Source: Chalara sp. BL73 (lineage: Eukaryota > Ascomycota > Leotiomycetes > Helotiales). Taken from it: a DNA stretch of 64,000 bases. Made by a program: the position numbers and the translations under genes. Numbering within the stretch: position 1 is the first letter of the stretch; the number at the start of each line of letters is the position of its first letter. The stretch is from NCBI GenBank assembly GCA_918026815.1, contig CAKJVC010000068.1, positions 2,108,001-2,172,000 of the forward strand, given 5' to 3'. The notes beneath the pieces are model-generated. The model had not been told where the DNA came from, searched no databases, and saw only the letters and a program-made list of their open reading frames with translations. Of the stretch, positions 32,776 to 46,615 are shown one piece after another.

Positions 32776-33391
32776 GCTCTAGGATCAAGGGAAAAGAAAA
32801 ATGTAGAATACAGGGCATTGGAGGCGTCCAGGTGGAAACATGCGGCTGGCCGGCCGCGTTTAATGTGTAATTAGGATGCCACATGGCAGCAATTATAGAC
32901 AATGTAAATCAATTCTATCCAGAAGCAATCTGTCATCTAAAGTCCAGCCTTTATTCTCTATGTACATTTTATATTGATCATTGCCCTTGCTGGAGCCACA
33001 AATCTGCTGTTTTCCCGAAGTATCACAAAGGCTCAACCTCCCCAGCATCCACCCAAAAAAGTCCTCGGAGTTCTTCCCTTAAACAGGGTATGAATGGATG
33101 GTACAGTGCTGGCCTGGTTGCCCGGAATGGAAAAAGCCAGGAGCAGAAGGTGAGGAGCCAAGGAACAAGAGTCTGAGTATATGCTATGATAAGCCATCTA
33201 ACGGGTTGATGTTCTACCTTTATGTTTAAGATTCCTATTTGTTGACATGAAATAGAAATACCAACACCCAGCGCCTGGCCCAGCCAGCCTTACTCCAGAG
33301 CCAAACCAAGTTTTCCGTCCTCGTCATTACCATCCGTCCAAAATACCGATCCGATCATAAACCATCCGAACCACGACTCCAGCCTCAAGGA
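32776..33391. other. Intergenic 3' region between LCB1 and the MFS gene
   Basis: Converging genes; expected to hold both 3'UTRs. The plus frame at 32883-33176 lacks recognisable features. Confidence 0.5.
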
Positions 33392-35265
33392 TCAAGCCTC
33401 AGAAAAACTCCCTTTTCCACCCCAAGCTCTGATCTCTATTCCCTCATCTGTCTGCGCTCTAGCACCCAGTACTCTTCGATCAAGCCTCTCCAGGTCCATC
33501 CCCTTACTATAGAGCAACCCGGCCGCCAATCCACCGACAACCAACTGTATAATCCCGATACCTACACAGGTATCCCTGAGCCCCATCATCATGATCTCGG
33601 TGCCCGCCGGCATTTCGCCCATCTGGATCCAGGACGGCATGGCGATAATGAACATCCCTGTTAGCAGATCCTGTTTTACCCTGAGCGCTGTTTCGATCGG
33701 GCTTATGTTGCCTGGCGAAGTTGTGGTTGCGGATGGTTGGCTGGCGATGTTGGTAGCGGAGGAAAATAGGAGGAGGCTGCCACCGGCCACCGTCATGCCC
33801 AGTAGCATGCTCACGACTTTTAGGCTGATCGTCTCGGCGCTGTAGTCGAGGTCGAACGATCCGCCCGCTATATCAATCATCCGAGGTGTAAGCTCGCCAG
33901 AAATGTAGACGCCGAATGAAAGCAGACCTGCGGAGCCGAATATGATGCCAAAGATGGATGGTATTCTTGTGCTGAGCGAGAGTTTGGCGGACCGGACGGT
34001 AATTAGGGTAAGTGAGAGGGTGAAGAGGAAGGAGAGCAGGAGTGGTGCTGTCATTAGCAGGCCGAGGCGAGCGGGGAAGAGAAATGTCGGCCTTGTTGCG
34101 AACAGGAGAGACAGGGATTGTGCGATGGCGAATGAAGCTGCGAGGAGGGGAATTGTGGTAACGAAGCTTAGTATGGTGGTTGGCGCGGCGAGAGCGCGCA
34201 GGGGAAGTAATGCCTTCGACTTTGATAAGGAACCACGGTAGGTGACCGGTTTGAGAGAGGAGAGGAAGCCTAGTGGAGCGGAAGTTGGAGGAGAACCTGC
34301 GGTGATTACAACCGTGCTTCCTATTGAGGTACGTGGGGACGTCGAGGGTGTAGGCTGTGGTCGAGCAAACGTCGTTTCTGGCACGAGGAGAATGAGCAGA
34401 AGGATAGAGGCACCCTGGACGATTGTTACTATCATCAGAACTTCTTTGAAGCCTTCTTGACTTTGTGATAAAGAGCCACCGAGGATTGGAAAGCCCCATG
34501 TTGAGAGAATGCTGGTAATATTCATGATTCCTGTTCGAATGCCTCGTTCGTGGACCTGGGCTTGGCGTCAATGTTTGTTTTAGTCAACTTAGGATGTAGA
34601 GTGACTTACGAAGTACATATCACGAATACTTGCGTGCATCAAAGAGTCTACCATTCCCCAGCCAAGTCCTTGGACACATCTGCTAACCATGAACCAAGCA
34701 TAGCTTTTCGAAAGATGCATGTTCCACATAGCTCCTGCCAGCATCAGGAACCCTGACAGGATGAGAAGCATCCTCTTTCCAATAACCTCGCTCAAGGCCG
34801 TGCTACCAAGGCCAGTAAAGGCTGCAACGGCAAATGGCACTCCAGTCAGGGCCGTAGCAGCAGTATACGAGACGTTGAATTGCACAGAAACGATACTATT
34901 CGAGGGCACGAAAATCGTTTTCAGCACACAGGCTAAAGCGAAAGAATGGAGGATCGAGAAGAAAGCGAGCTCTTTCTTCCAAGTCGGCCAGTTCTATCTC
35001 ACCAATAAGCCAATTTCAGGAAAGAGAGCAACAAATCTGTACTAACCAGTGGATCTCGTGCATCGTCGCTCGGCTTTGGGGCCAGTTCAACGACCGCTCT
35101 CGACTTATTAGTGTTTATCAATAGACGATTTAGCTTAGTTCTCCTCCCAATCTCAAATGCTCCCATCTCCGCATCTTCCTGCACTTTGACTATGGTCCGG
35201 ACAGATATCGAAGAAGTGCTCTTCTTGTGTGCAGCCTCTGGTTTTCGAACTTGCTCGAACGCCAT
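33392..35265 (-). CDS. MFS transporter, DHA1-like, 12 membrane segments
   Basis: Exons (minus): 35265-35047, 34993-34610, 34555-33392, giving 588 residues in frame. The hydrophilic N-terminus ends in DDARDPLNWPTWKKELAFF, the DPxNW..WKK entry typical of fungal DHA1 drug:H+ antiporters. About six segments follow before a Ser/Thr/Pro-rich central loop (around residues 260-310) and six after it. The segment-2/3 loop reads SEVIGKRMLLILSG, where the classical GxxxDRxGRR motif is only weakly kept. VPETTF closes segment 6. DHA1 members export drugs, polyamines or small organic molecules; the substrate here is unknown. It ends with a cytosolic tail (LDRRVLGARAQTDEGIEIRA). Confidence 0.86.
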
Positions 35266-36152
35266 CTCGTGCCTCTAGTCCAGCTCTACAGTTCCCCCAG
35301 GGAGTGAAAAGAAGAAAGGCCTGCTTCCAAGAGACAGTAATTAAATTAATTAAATATGGTATCTAACCATGTTGTGAGAGACCAAGAGAGATAAATGTGA
35401 ACAAGATAAACGAAAGGGCAAGACTTCTTCACCCTAGGGAAAACAAATACCGTGAAAGCATACATCAAGAGCATGACAAGCCAGCGATCATCCGCCTCTA
35501 CCAAACAGCAGAAATCATGCGCCCCTCTTAATTTATCATTATGAGATGCCAACATTAGGTACCTCATCCAAGAGATCAGAAAGCTTCTCCCGCCGATCGT
35601 TCAGATCCGGGGTGTGAAGGAAAATTCGTACCAATGATGAGGCGAGTATCGGCAAGCAGAACTTAAGCATGATTATATACATGTGGCAGCGGGGATCGAA
35701 GCCGGGGGTATGAAACGTGGGCCGTTGAGAGCCGTGTCTTTGATGTGTTTCAGAAGCAGTGCTTAGACATGTGAGAACTTCTTTCCCGCTCATTAGGATG
35801 GTAAGAGGTGAAAAGTTATTCTTGGACTGTGTTTGACTCTGATAGGAGTATTTGATTGGATCTTGGGACGTGATTGAATGCGATTGTGTATTTAGTAGGT
35901 GAGTGAAGGTAAGCTGCTCTGCAGTACATCAAGTCACGTGACACACATACCCACATTTTGCCCACCAAAATGAGTTAGGAAAACATATTGTTTCATATGC
36001 CAAAAAACGGCGTGTTGAGACTGGCATGAGCTAATACATACCGGACTTAAACAGAGCAACACTACACCTTGCATCATATTCCCTTCAAAAACCAATGACT
36101 AAAATAAGACATCGGGGATTTCTAGCATACCCAGTCTTCTGACTTGGCCTGT
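35266..36152. other. Intergenic region
   Basis: This is the promoter side of the MFS gene and the 3' side of the hydrolase gene. The minus frames at 35346 and 35539 have no recognisable domains or exon partners. Confidence 0.45.
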
Positions 36153-37796
36153 TCAGAGCACATATTGCCAATCTTGTCCCAGGGAGCCCTCCCCTCGTAA
36201 AACAGCCACCGTGAGTAGTGTTTTAACTTGTTGCGCCACAAACTGCGGGTTGTCATTTTGAATGAAGTGGCCACTGTGCTTGGCAATCTGAACTCCGTTG
36301 CTGATGAGATTCTAGATGAACCATAAAGTTAGTGACTAGATGTGAGGAGATATGAGTGGCTTCCTACATCCTCGTCTGTAATCTGGGTGAGATTCTGGCT
36401 GAGGCAATAATTAGACGGGCTCTGAAACTATGAGGTTTAGAACAAGATCGTGTTTCTAAACTCACTTGTACTTTTCCCAGTACCTATCGAGGGAATAAGT
36501 CAGTCGGCAAGCTCTTCTTAGGCGAGTGTATATGACTTACGCATTAGTGAACTTCATGGTCATGCTTATTGGCGTACCCATGCTGTCGAAGCTAGACTCA
36601 GCGAAAGTAACAGGATCATGTCCAACCACACTTAACAATAAGCCCGTACCGTTCAGGCCAACCAACTTCGGTCCATCAGAATTAGGTAAGAGCGACGGAC
36701 CCACACTACGGTCAAGATTCTCCGCGTTAGGCACATTCAGATCGAAGTGAGCAGCTAGCGCCTTTCTAGCCTCACGATATTGTTCCAAGGTACAATCTGG
36801 AGCAATCACAATGCTTGGATCAAAACCTGGTGCATCCGGATCCGGAAGAAAGTCCGAGTAGTTCACATTGCAAATGTTAGAATCTAGGATTACCGCTCCT
36901 GCGACGATTCCGGGGTGGTGCTGAGTATAGAGTCGAACAATGGGACCTCCAATTGAATGGCCAATCAATAGAAGAGGGAGCTTGCCGTTGTTGATATCCA
37001 ATTCACCGATGTGCAGTGATTTCTTTGCGACAGTGATGATGATTTCATGGAGATCTTTCACGACATCGAGGAAGTCGTGGCCATTTTCGTTACCGGGGGT
37101 ACCATCAAGAGGACTAAATAGACCTTTGAGTTAGATGTCTGAGATTAATAATAGATTTAATATCTTCTTCGATCGGACTACTCAAGAAGCATCACATAGC
37201 TAGTAGAAAGTACATACTCACGAGCAGTGGTAAGCCCCTGACCGAAACGATCATATGTCAAAATCGGAGGGCAGCACTCTTCTATCGAGTGAAGTCTACA
37301 GATTCAAGAGTCAGTATTCGTTAGTAGCCATATGTGGTAGAATGGCCAAGCAGTTTTAGAATGTACTTAGTGATCATGATTGAAGTGTGCTAGCGTTGGA
37401 GAACAGGATCGAGCCTTAACAGCAAAGTGTCCCATATCTCCAACTCGACTCTATCCTTGACTTGGCCAAAACTTATTGGCTTACTATATTTTGAAGATGA
37501 CCACTCACATTTTTATGCTTTGTATCCATGAAGAAGCAGGTAATCCCAGTCCGTTGACAAAGACGATTAGAAATTTGGAAGTAGGTTCAGTTTCTGGGAA
37601 GAAGGAGTACGAGATCGGTGCTGTAGGTTTGCCTATATAAATCTTTGTCAGAATGCTATACATCATGGAAGCTTCTCACGAGAATTCACGGCCTGTTGAA
37701 TAATATATACTGTAATGACGACCTACTAGGAATTGTGAGGAAAGTTGGCGTGGGTGGTAGCATGTCGATACTTGTGGAGAATTCAGAGTCTGCCAT
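36153..37796 (-). CDS. Alpha/beta hydrolase, seven exons
   Basis: Exons (minus): 37796-37727, 37632-37509, 37295-37218, 37113-36541, 36483-36466, 36398-36368, 36311-36153, giving 350 residues with every phase consistent. The fold is clear: FLIVFVNGLGLPASSW (oxyanion-loop strand), PPILTYDRFGQGLT, LLLIGHSIGGPIVRLY (nucleophile elbow, Ser in GHSIGG), GAVILDSN, and a C-terminal GVQIAKHSGHFIQNDNP that carries the catalytic His. The acid is likely in the VGHDPV region or in the short exons. Exon 5 is only 18 bp. Substrate cannot be predicted; related fungal proteins are annotated as generic hydrolases. A 213-nt intron 2 could hide an alternative exon. Confidence 0.85.
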
Positions 37797-39133
37797 TGTA
37801 GTAAGTTTGGAGTAGAGGCAGATTACTGTTATATATGTGAGCAATTGCCGCATGATTTAAGGTTCATGTGCACTGATATACTTGTGTATCGTTCCCGCCT
37901 TCCGTGGTGATTCAAAGATCACAAGGTAGCAGGGGTAGTATCTGGTATGACAGCATCAAAGTTTGCTGAACAAGGAACTTTGCGAATCAACCTCGTCAAT
38001 CAGACGGTTCACCATCCCAGCATCACATTACTCTAACGCTTTGCGAATATCCTCCTGTATCCGTTGTCGTGAATGAAAATGCTACCCCACGGACTGGACA
38101 TCTAGAATGATCACGTGTCGATACCCGAATGCTGACTAATTCCAGTTTTAAACGACAATACACAGAAGCCAGAAGGCATGAGGGCAGTCCACTCGGTTTT
38201 ACTTCCAATGACATGACTGATAACAGAATATGCATGTCGGCTCTCAATGAAGAAAGTGTCGTGGTACTTACTTCAAGAATAATATCTTTATTCGCCATTC
38301 AAGCCAGTAGTGGGTATTCCGGCTCGAGATGACGATGACAGAAGCGGGTGACCATCATGCCCCTGATCAACGTCTTATCTCTTAGGTCGGCTTTATTCGA
38401 TATGAGAATGATGTATAACTGTAGAATATCTAAATCCAAGTTCTATACGCCGCAAACAAGGAGTGGGTTAGGGTAGATAGCGTGGGTTAGGTGAGTTCAA
38501 TCGAAGAGTGGGTGACAGCGCCGTATTGATTACAAACCTCCAGATATTTTAAAGCCTAATGAGGGAACTCATCGGCTCCAAATCAAAAAGAAACTATACT
38601 CAGGTTATGTTAGGTTAGTAAAAGCCTGAAGAAGCTACCATGGGTAGTCAATCTGTGCCTGAGAAGCTTTCCGCTTGCTCTCTCTTCCTGTTAACTTCCA
38701 GCCCCAACTAAGCTCCTATTACTAATATCTGGGCGATGACAAGAATGCTGTCAGTAAGCTTACCTCGCGTTTCTCAGGTGCTCGGCCTTACTTGCACATG
38801 GTAAAAGTGGTCAGCTCCAAAATTCGGGAAACCCACCTCATCGCCGATGGCACAGTTTTTGTATCTTCCACCCTGGTCTAGTCTCAATGCAGTGCTCAGC
38901 CATATCAACAATTCTACCCTGCGCTTACAGGAGAGATTCAATAGCTCCAAATAGTAACTGGAAATGTACCTTTTCTGTGCCTCTCACTGGTGGTGATTAA
39001 CGAAGCTTAGACCATGGAACACATACCACGAGATGGCGGGAGAGCATATATTACCACAAGCCTCTATCATCTACAAATTTCTCATTATTCTCTAATATCC
39101 GGCAAAGCCTCGCTGTGCGTAGTACTTTAAGCT
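37797..39133. other. Divergent intergenic region between hydrolase and amidase genes
   Basis: It holds both promoters. GGGTTAGG occurs twice near 38465-38490 but is too short to be telomeric. The overlapping frames at 38023-38332 have no recognisable content. Confidence 0.45.
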
Positions 39134-41471
39134 ATGAGATCTTTTAGTGTACTTTTAGCCGTAGTTAGCTCAGTCAAAGCAGTTTATCGAGCAGGGCAAA
39201 ACATCAATGTCAAGGGTATCGAGTACTATGTTGCTCCAAACTCGGTTTCCATTATCGACTTGACAGCAGATCAGAAGAGTGCAGCTTCGAGAGGTCAAGA
39301 TTTTGATCTTGTGCCTCTTACAGTTCTTGCAGATCCCACAAATCTGTTCACGACATCAGTGTTTGGCTCGCTTGTCGCCAACTATACAACCTTGGATGAT
39401 GTATTCAACCCTGGTTTTCTGCAAGGTATGTTTATTGCTTCATATCCGCTATTTCTGTAGACTTCGTACCATATTATAGTTTCTTCCTTTTTGATATAGC
39501 TTTCGTCCTTATTATTGAAAGTCAAAAGATCTTTCCCTTATCACATTGATGGCAATAATTCGTCACGTGAAACAATACAGATTTCAGTCAAATAGCTTAT
39601 CAAACTTAGTTGTCTATCTCACTCATAGTGGCTCCGGCTCTGCCAATGTTCAATATCCTCTGGGCGCAGCTCTCACCGAATATGGCACGCAACTGTTTAT
39701 GAACGCTCGAGAGTACACTACATCAGCCACAAAACAAGGTCAAGCCATCACTAGTTGGCGAACAGCAATTCCGTCTGGGCCATACTTCATGTCCGCATCC
39801 ACTGGCGATGTTTACCAAGCTCTCCGACTTTATTCGGATGTGCAAAGTGCCTTCACAGAGGGAACTATCGCCAATACAGACGGCACATATTCGCCACTCA
39901 CTGCAGCGGTCTCAGGCTATAGTTATGCCACAATTGGCGTCCCATCCCGACTTTATTACAAGAAGACATCAGAGAAGCCACTATCTGGTGTAAGAATCGG
40001 TATCAAGGATATCTATGACATTGCTGGTTTGAAGACAGGATGCGGCAATCGTGCATAGTATGTCTTTTTGTCGTTCGATCTAATTGTACGCGCCTGACTT
40101 CAATATTAGTTTCGATCTATATCCAGAACGCAGTACTACAGCTCCAGCTGTTCAGAAACTAATTAGTGCTGGAGCTGTTGTTGTTGGCAAGATGAAGACT
40201 TCTCAATTTGCTAATGGTGAAACTGCGACAGCAGATTGGGTAGATCAATTGTCGCCCTTTAATGCACGGTGCAGACATTGAATTTGCCATAGAATCGAGC
40301 ACTTGCTAATTACTTGGTGTTTTAGTGGAGATGGCTACCAAGATCCATCGGCATCCAGTAGTGGCCCTGGAGCAGGAATTGGGGCTTATAGCTGGTTAGA
40401 TATTGCTCTAGGAAGCGACACTGGTGGATCTATTCGTGGCCCTTCTCAGTCAAACGGCTGTTTTGGCAACAGACCATCTTGGGGACTGGTTACTCTGGAT
40501 AATGCAATGCCTCTTTCACCTGTGATGGATACTGCTGGCTTTCTGTGTCGAGATCCCATTCTTCACCACGCAGCTAGCAAAGTTCTCTATGGCGACAACA
40601 TCTCTAGCACGAACTTTCGCAGCTTTCCCACCAAACTAGTCACCTCTGATTTTCCCACCAGTGAAGATTCTTCGGCTACGGCCGTTCTTTTCGATTTTGT
40701 AGCAAAGTTGCAGGCATTTCTTGGTGCGAAGAATGCCACCGCGCTTGATCTGAACGGTCTTTGGTTTGATACCAAGCCCGCTGCAGCTAACGACTCGGTA
40801 TTGAGCTCTTATATGAGCGCTGTGTACCCAATCCTGATCGCACAACAGCAATACACGCAATTCACATTACCTTTCTATGCCGACTATGCTGCAGCCCATG
40901 GGGGGCGTAAACCATTCATCAACCCAGTGCCACTGATTCGCTGGGCCTATGGACAGAGCTTCCCTCCAACTGCCATGGAGGAAGCAGACACGAAGCGGAA
41001 AATCTTTAGGGACTGGTGGGCAGAGAATGTGATCCCGAGAAATGACGAGACATGTAGCGACAATTTGATTCTCTATCCCGGAATTCTTGGACGGCCTAAC
41101 TACCGCAATCGTTATTTGAGGTAAGTCTCCTGCCTTTCTCCCTCTTAATGGAAATTCACGCTCACGATCTCAGCGCACCTAGTATCCCTACTGGCTTTAG
41201 TGTTAATCGAGCCTCAAACTTCGCGGAGCTGCCGGATCATACGTTCTTGAGTAAGTCATCAATCTTGAAAGACCTTGGAACGAAAATTGATATGAATAAA
41301 GTCGGCCAAGCGCCATATACCTCAATTATCACTCAGCAACAGGAGTATTTGCCAGTCGCAGTGCAGATCGTAGCTGCGAAAGGATGTGATGGAATGCTCT
41401 TCGAGCTCACAGAAAAGCTGCTTCAAGAAGGCATTCTAAAAGTGCCCAAAACGGGAAGTATGACTTACTAA
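39134..41471 (+). CDS. Secreted amidase (amidase-signature family) with an N-terminal extension
   Basis: Best exon model: 39134-39425, 39522-39566 (tentative), 39610-40057, 40110-40268, 40326-41120, 41174-41471, giving 678 residues in frame. A signal peptide ([16 protein letters not shown]) and a ~200-residue N-terminal region precede the amidase core; this arrangement occurs in fungal amidases labelled scytalone dehydratase-like Arp1. The catalytic triad blocks are visible: Lys in [14 protein letters not shown], the cis-Ser in [12 protein letters not shown], and the nucleophile Ser in [31 protein letters not shown] supports the same subfamily. It hydrolyses an unknown amide outside the cell or in the secretory path. 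The second exon and its two junctions are the weak point; the rest is firm. Confidence 0.82.
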
Positions 41472-41652
41472 CGTCCATCTTAACCAAATAATCCACTCCA
41501 AAAATACATGACAATTCGAGATGGGATCCCACATGAAAATAAACCTGGCTGTGAACATTCTCCATAACAAAATTTTCATTCCTATTGCAACCCATTTCTA
41601 CATGCAAGGCTCTTTATATACACCCCCACCGCCTCTTTCTGTACGTGCCTCT

Positions 41653-42317
41653 TTAAGCAAGAGTAGTGCTCAATTCCGTAACCTGGTTCAGCAAATCTGC
41701 GCTCTCACCTGCCGCATTCTTCGTCACCTTGCCCAAAAGATGCTCAACCGTCTGCCCCGCATCCGTAATTTCAATGCCTTGCGCGGTCTTTATTCTGGCG
41801 ATCTGGAAGGATAGAAAGAACTTGGGGACCTTGATAGCTAAAGACCCAGAAACCGAACGAAGCGATGCTTCTATACATATCATCAGAGCTGTGCATCTTC
41901 TGGGAAAGGAATGGGGAAATACCGGTAGCAAGGTAGGTGTTCAAGCGGTTTTGGAAGAGGGTAAGATCTGTATCAGCAAGCGGGTCCGCGGTTGCGAATT
42001 CAGAAAGCGCGAATCCGAGGGGTGAGAGATTTGAGTCCTCGAAGTTTATGTCACTAAATGTGACGTCGCCTGACGTTACGTCTGGTGAGTTGCCGACTGT
42101 GGTTCCGGTGCCGCAGGTTACAACATCTATAGTCCTTTTAGCTTTGTCGAGGAGGATAGCAGAGGGGAATACCTTTGATAGAGTCAACAGTGTCAATCAC
42201 CTCCTGTGGCAAAACGCTATTTCCGATGATGAAACATGCGTCTGCTTGTCTCGGGAGAGCAATCGCGTTTGCGCCTGCAGCCAAGAAGACGGCGGAAAGG
42301 ATGGTGGAGGTATACAT
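41653..42317 (-). CDS. Small secreted protein (DUF7143-like)
   Basis: Exons (minus): 42317-42173, 42126-41923, 41870-41653, giving 188 residues. A signal peptide (MYTSTILSAVFLAAGANA) is followed by ALPRQADACFIIGNSVLP, VTCGTGTTVGNSPDVTSG and VTFSDINFEDSNLSPLGFAL. The mature protein has two cysteines, both near the N-terminus, likely one disulfide. The C-terminal half is predicted helical (VEHLLGKVTKNAAGESADLL). The pattern fits a fungal family of secreted proteins that I believe is DUF7143; function unknown. It lies 180 bp from the converging amidase gene. It is not obviously an effector: low Cys and long for that class. Confidence 0.75.
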
Positions 42318-43107
42318 TTCGAAATTTGTATGTAGCAATTACAGACAAGACTGGTTTAGAAAGTGAGAGAGTGAAATGGATTCGAAGGGGAAAAAATGCA
42401 AGACCAGCTGTGCGAAACGAACGAAGAGGTAAGAGCACGATCTCAAAAAAAAGAATGGATGGACCAAAGCCCTCCCTTTCCGGGTGACAAAAGCACTTTA
42501 TACTCGCGTAGAGATAAGGTTAGATGAACCGCTGGGATGAGGTCGCATCGTGGGCCCTCAAAAGGAGGCTCTTCTGGTATCATACCCGGGGTCGCTAGAT
42601 CGTTTGCTGGGATGAAGCTGTTTCCACCATTGACTGATTTGGATGCCAAGCATCGTGAGATCTAGTTTCCACGAATTGGGAACGCTGCGAAGGGGGTAAA
42701 TTTGACAAGGGAAGACGTTTTGGGGAAAGTTGGAACATCGGACGGAAGAGTTTCGTGGTGAGACGAAGGGGCTGTTTGGGAACGGAGTGTTTCGGTTCAG
42801 GGGTTAAGCGAGGAGATGTGGCCCATTAGCGGAGCTTGGCATCGTGAGTACGAGGTGCCGTTGCTGCCGAGGTTGGCGTTGGAACAAGTGGTGATGTCAG
42901 GGTATGCGACAGTTTTTGGTGGGAGAGGAACTTGCTATTGCAGGCCTAATCGGCTTTGTGATGCTTTAACTTGATTGTGATGTTGAATAAGCACCTTGTA
43001 CTTTGCTCAACTTTTGTGTTTGGCGTTCAGGCATAAACCACGAATAAGCTCAACTTTGAATTTCGAACATTCTGCTTCATATCTGAGCCCATCAACGCAT
43101 AGTCACT

Positions 43108-43239
43108 TCTATCCCTTTAACCGTCAGAGCGTTCAGGTACATAAAAACTCGCTTAATTATTACATTTCAGCCAATGATATTTTGCTAAAACTGAGGCATT
43201 TTTACAAGGTCCGAACGCTCTGACGGTTAAAGGGATAGA
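43108..43239. mobile_element. MITE-like inverted-repeat element
   Basis: A perfect 27-bp inverted repeat ends this 132-bp unit: left arm 43108-43134 containing CCCTTTAACCGTCAGAGCGT, right arm 43213-43239 as its reverse complement. The ~78-bp interior is AT-rich and non-coding. Size, perfect arms and lack of a transposase fit a miniature inverted-repeat element of Tc1/mariner-like origin. A clear target duplication was not identified. Confidence 0.55.
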
Positions 43240-44390
43240 GTTAAGGTAGTTCCTATGCCTCCGGCCTTAAAGTCTATAAAGCAGTCGACATTTCCTCCAC
43301 CTCTTAGCGAAAGGAAGAAGTCAAGCAATGATACTGCTCATTTCTCCTGGGCACACATTTCAAGCTAGAGACAGCCAATCGAAAATAACAAAACATCTGG
43401 ACCAAAACCATCGCAGAAAACTCCTACTCAAGAGGCAATACAGGAAAGAGCCTTCCCAAACAAGAATCGGAGGAAATAAGCCTAGGACCAACAACAATCG
43501 AGATATTATCAACAGTTATGAAGTTCTCAAGAACAAGTATTGTGTGGCTATGAATGAATGAATGAATAACAGCGCTTATAAATGCTTGTAAATTGTTAAT
43601 GAAAGTCTCATACATCATTCCTACACCCTTATTCACTATGCAGGGTCTAGAAATTGCCCAAAATTAGCCAGGCCCAGGCATATGACTTCAATACCTTTAG
43701 ACTCACATTTAATACCATGTACTAATCCAAGACTAGAAGGACAAGCATAACCTGTGTTTGCAAACTTATACATGCGTTGGCTTCCCCATTTACAATTGCT
43801 AGTTTTACCGCTCCAGGGAAGATAAGTAAGTATCAGAAAATGGAGTGAATCATCTACCTCATTCTCTTGGTTTAAGGTAAAAAATACTAAGTATAATTAA
43901 CTCTCTCATTTCACTAAATCAAGCTCTGAAAATAGTCTGATGACCAAATCGAAGAGGAGATATTGCATTGGACAGGCCGTTACAAATATCTAAGCCGAAA
44001 GCAAATAACTTGACACAAGTAAAGGAAACCTTAGAGTATTAGCTGGAGTTTCAACTAGAGTGCCTGAAGAAGGAGGTCGCAACAAGAGAAAACTCAACAG
44101 CACCGTGAAGTACCAAAGCATGATCTTGTTATCCTTCATATTAAACTTGCTTAAAACCCAGAAAGCATACTATAAAACGATTCTTGCAATGCCTTAATAA
44201 GCCGACAAGCTTCTCTTTTTCAATTTTATCATTTAGCTGCAAAGTAGAAACCACTGTAACTCTAACGGTCCATGGTCTTATCGTCTATATAGACAGACAC
44301 ATAACTCATTACTCTCTTATGTAGCTCTTATTTCTATATTATTTAACCCTCTTACGAGCTACTAAGTTACACCCTTAATCTAAACTTCAA

Positions 44391-44403
44391 CCCCCCCCCC
44401 CCC
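44391..44403 (+). repeat. Poly-C tract
   Basis: Thirteen consecutive C in AT-rich non-coding DNA. Confidence 0.95.
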
Positions 44404-46615
44404 ATTCTTCTTTATAGGTCAAATAAGTAAAGGCTTCAATCCTTCCCCACCCCTCTCTCTAAACACTGAAGACAATCAAGATCTGTCGTCAGGAGTCATT
44501 AACAAGAGGGCAATTTGAAACTTCTGTTCCTATTTTATTTTGCCAGTCCTATAGCATATATCAGGAATGAAAATTAACAATAAAGAGTTCTCTTCCATAG
44601 TGTTAGAAAACAAACAAAAAGCTAGAAAAACTGAAAGAAAGAAGAATGACAACAAAAATATACATAACAGTAATTTTTTCGACAGCATGTAGCATGCTCT
44701 TCCCCACCACTCTAACATACTTTAAGTATACTTCTAACATTCGACACCCCCAGAGCACCCTGACACGCAGTCTATTTGCATTACAGTATCGAAACAAGGA
44801 ATCTCACGCTGTAATATTTTCATGATATTTTCCATTTCCGTCTTTGAACCTAAGCCACTACTTCTTTAGCCCGAACTATGAGTGAGCATTCCTGGCATAG
44901 CCTAGTCCAAAAGCATCAATATTTCCATGGTATAAAATTTAATTTAGGATTCCGATTATAGACGCGATAAAGCTGTCGTGATACAGCCGGAGAGTTTATT
45001 ATCTTGTTTGCAGATCCCTCTGAGCTCCCAAGTGCTTATACCTTTTAAGAAGATAGCTTTTCATTGAGGCCCTCACAACAATACTTAAGTACAGACCATA
45101 CTCTTACCTCTACCTGCTGAAATATGAACTCAGCTATAAAAGCAACAATGATTTCCTACGACTACTGTTTCTCACTGGCTAATGCAAAGAAAGAAAGAGA
45201 GTGCATGTCCACGATCAGTCGTAGGTTTTCCCGTGCTACGAGCGAGTTTTGTATGGGTGCTGAGGACTTACAGAACGCGCGAAAGAAAGAAGATTGCAAG
45301 ATTTTGATTTGGAAAACGTCGTTCGTGGGGGATTGGCGAAATAGAGTGGATTGGAAGGAGCATGGCCATTTACGGCGGAGATAGATGAGCAATAGCAACG
45401 GTGCCGCAAGTGGTATCAATGCATGCAACAGCAGAAGCCTTGGACCTAAGCAAAACCTCTCATACTTCATAAGTTCCTAAATACAAGGATGTAAATAACT
45501 GTGTATAGGCATGGATAGATATTACTCTATGTTTTAACTGTTAGGAATAAACACGGCTAGCCATGCCGGCTATCACCTTGGAACGCTTGATGGTGATAAC
45601 TGAAGATGGATTACAGCGGTGAATTTGCAATTTATAAACTGAATTGTGAAGATATGCTCTCTCATCTAGATGGTGCAGATGTGCGAGCAGTGAGAGTCTC
45701 CCGATTCAGAATAATCGAGTAAATGCTTCCGCATACCTAGTTCCAGCGTACCAACACCCGAGGTTCAAAATATAAAAGCCTTAATCACGCTAGACAAAAA
45801 ATTTTAGGGGATAGGACATGATTATGATATATTTTAACTTGTAGGGACAAAACTTGTGCAAATTCTTTTCAACTAATGGAACCCATATAAGCTCGACTTC
45901 ATACCCAACAAAGAACCGCTATCAACAAAACTACAACCGCCAGTTCTTGGAAATAGAATCTAAAAAAGGAGGACTCCCCTTCCTCTTAGTAGATATCTAA
46001 ATAACCCAATTAACAACAAGAGTAGTCCAAACAACAAGGCTAATCAAAAGTAGTAAATTACCCTACTCATCTTAGCTAGGTAACATCCACCAAACCTTGA
46101 GAAATGAAAATGCAAACCTTCACAATAATACATGATACACCTCTCGTAATTGCATGTGGCTTTTGGAAGTGAGCATACATATACACGAGCTCTAAGATTC
46201 GCCGCACATCCTCCGAGACTCATAATGAAGAAAAGCTGTGCAGTTCATATACACGCACACTCTAGATATTACAATCCGGCTTGCTTACCATATTATTCCA
46301 AGATACGCATCAACCTACCAACACCGAAAAAAGCCTAACCGCGTAACCTATCTCATACGCATCCAAATCGAAACAGACAAGAAAATTAAAGCCATAAACA
46401 CCCACACCTCTCCCATCGGTCTTCTGGAAAAGAAAACCCAAAAACTCCACCACGAAGCCGCTCGGCCGACCCTCCTAGCAACACCTCATCCCCAACCCCC
46501 GACCTCAGGAAAGAAATATACCCTTCGGCAGAAACACGCCCAAAGAAGCCCGCGCTGCCCGAACGGCCCGAAAGCCGAACGCAGAACCAAGCACGACAAA
46601 GGCTCGAAATTCTCC

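Noticed and set aside
38464..38492. GGGTTAGG motifs resembling the fungal telomere repeat TTAGGG.
   Set aside because: Only two imperfect copies, not in tandem; surrounding genes are not obviously subtelomeric.
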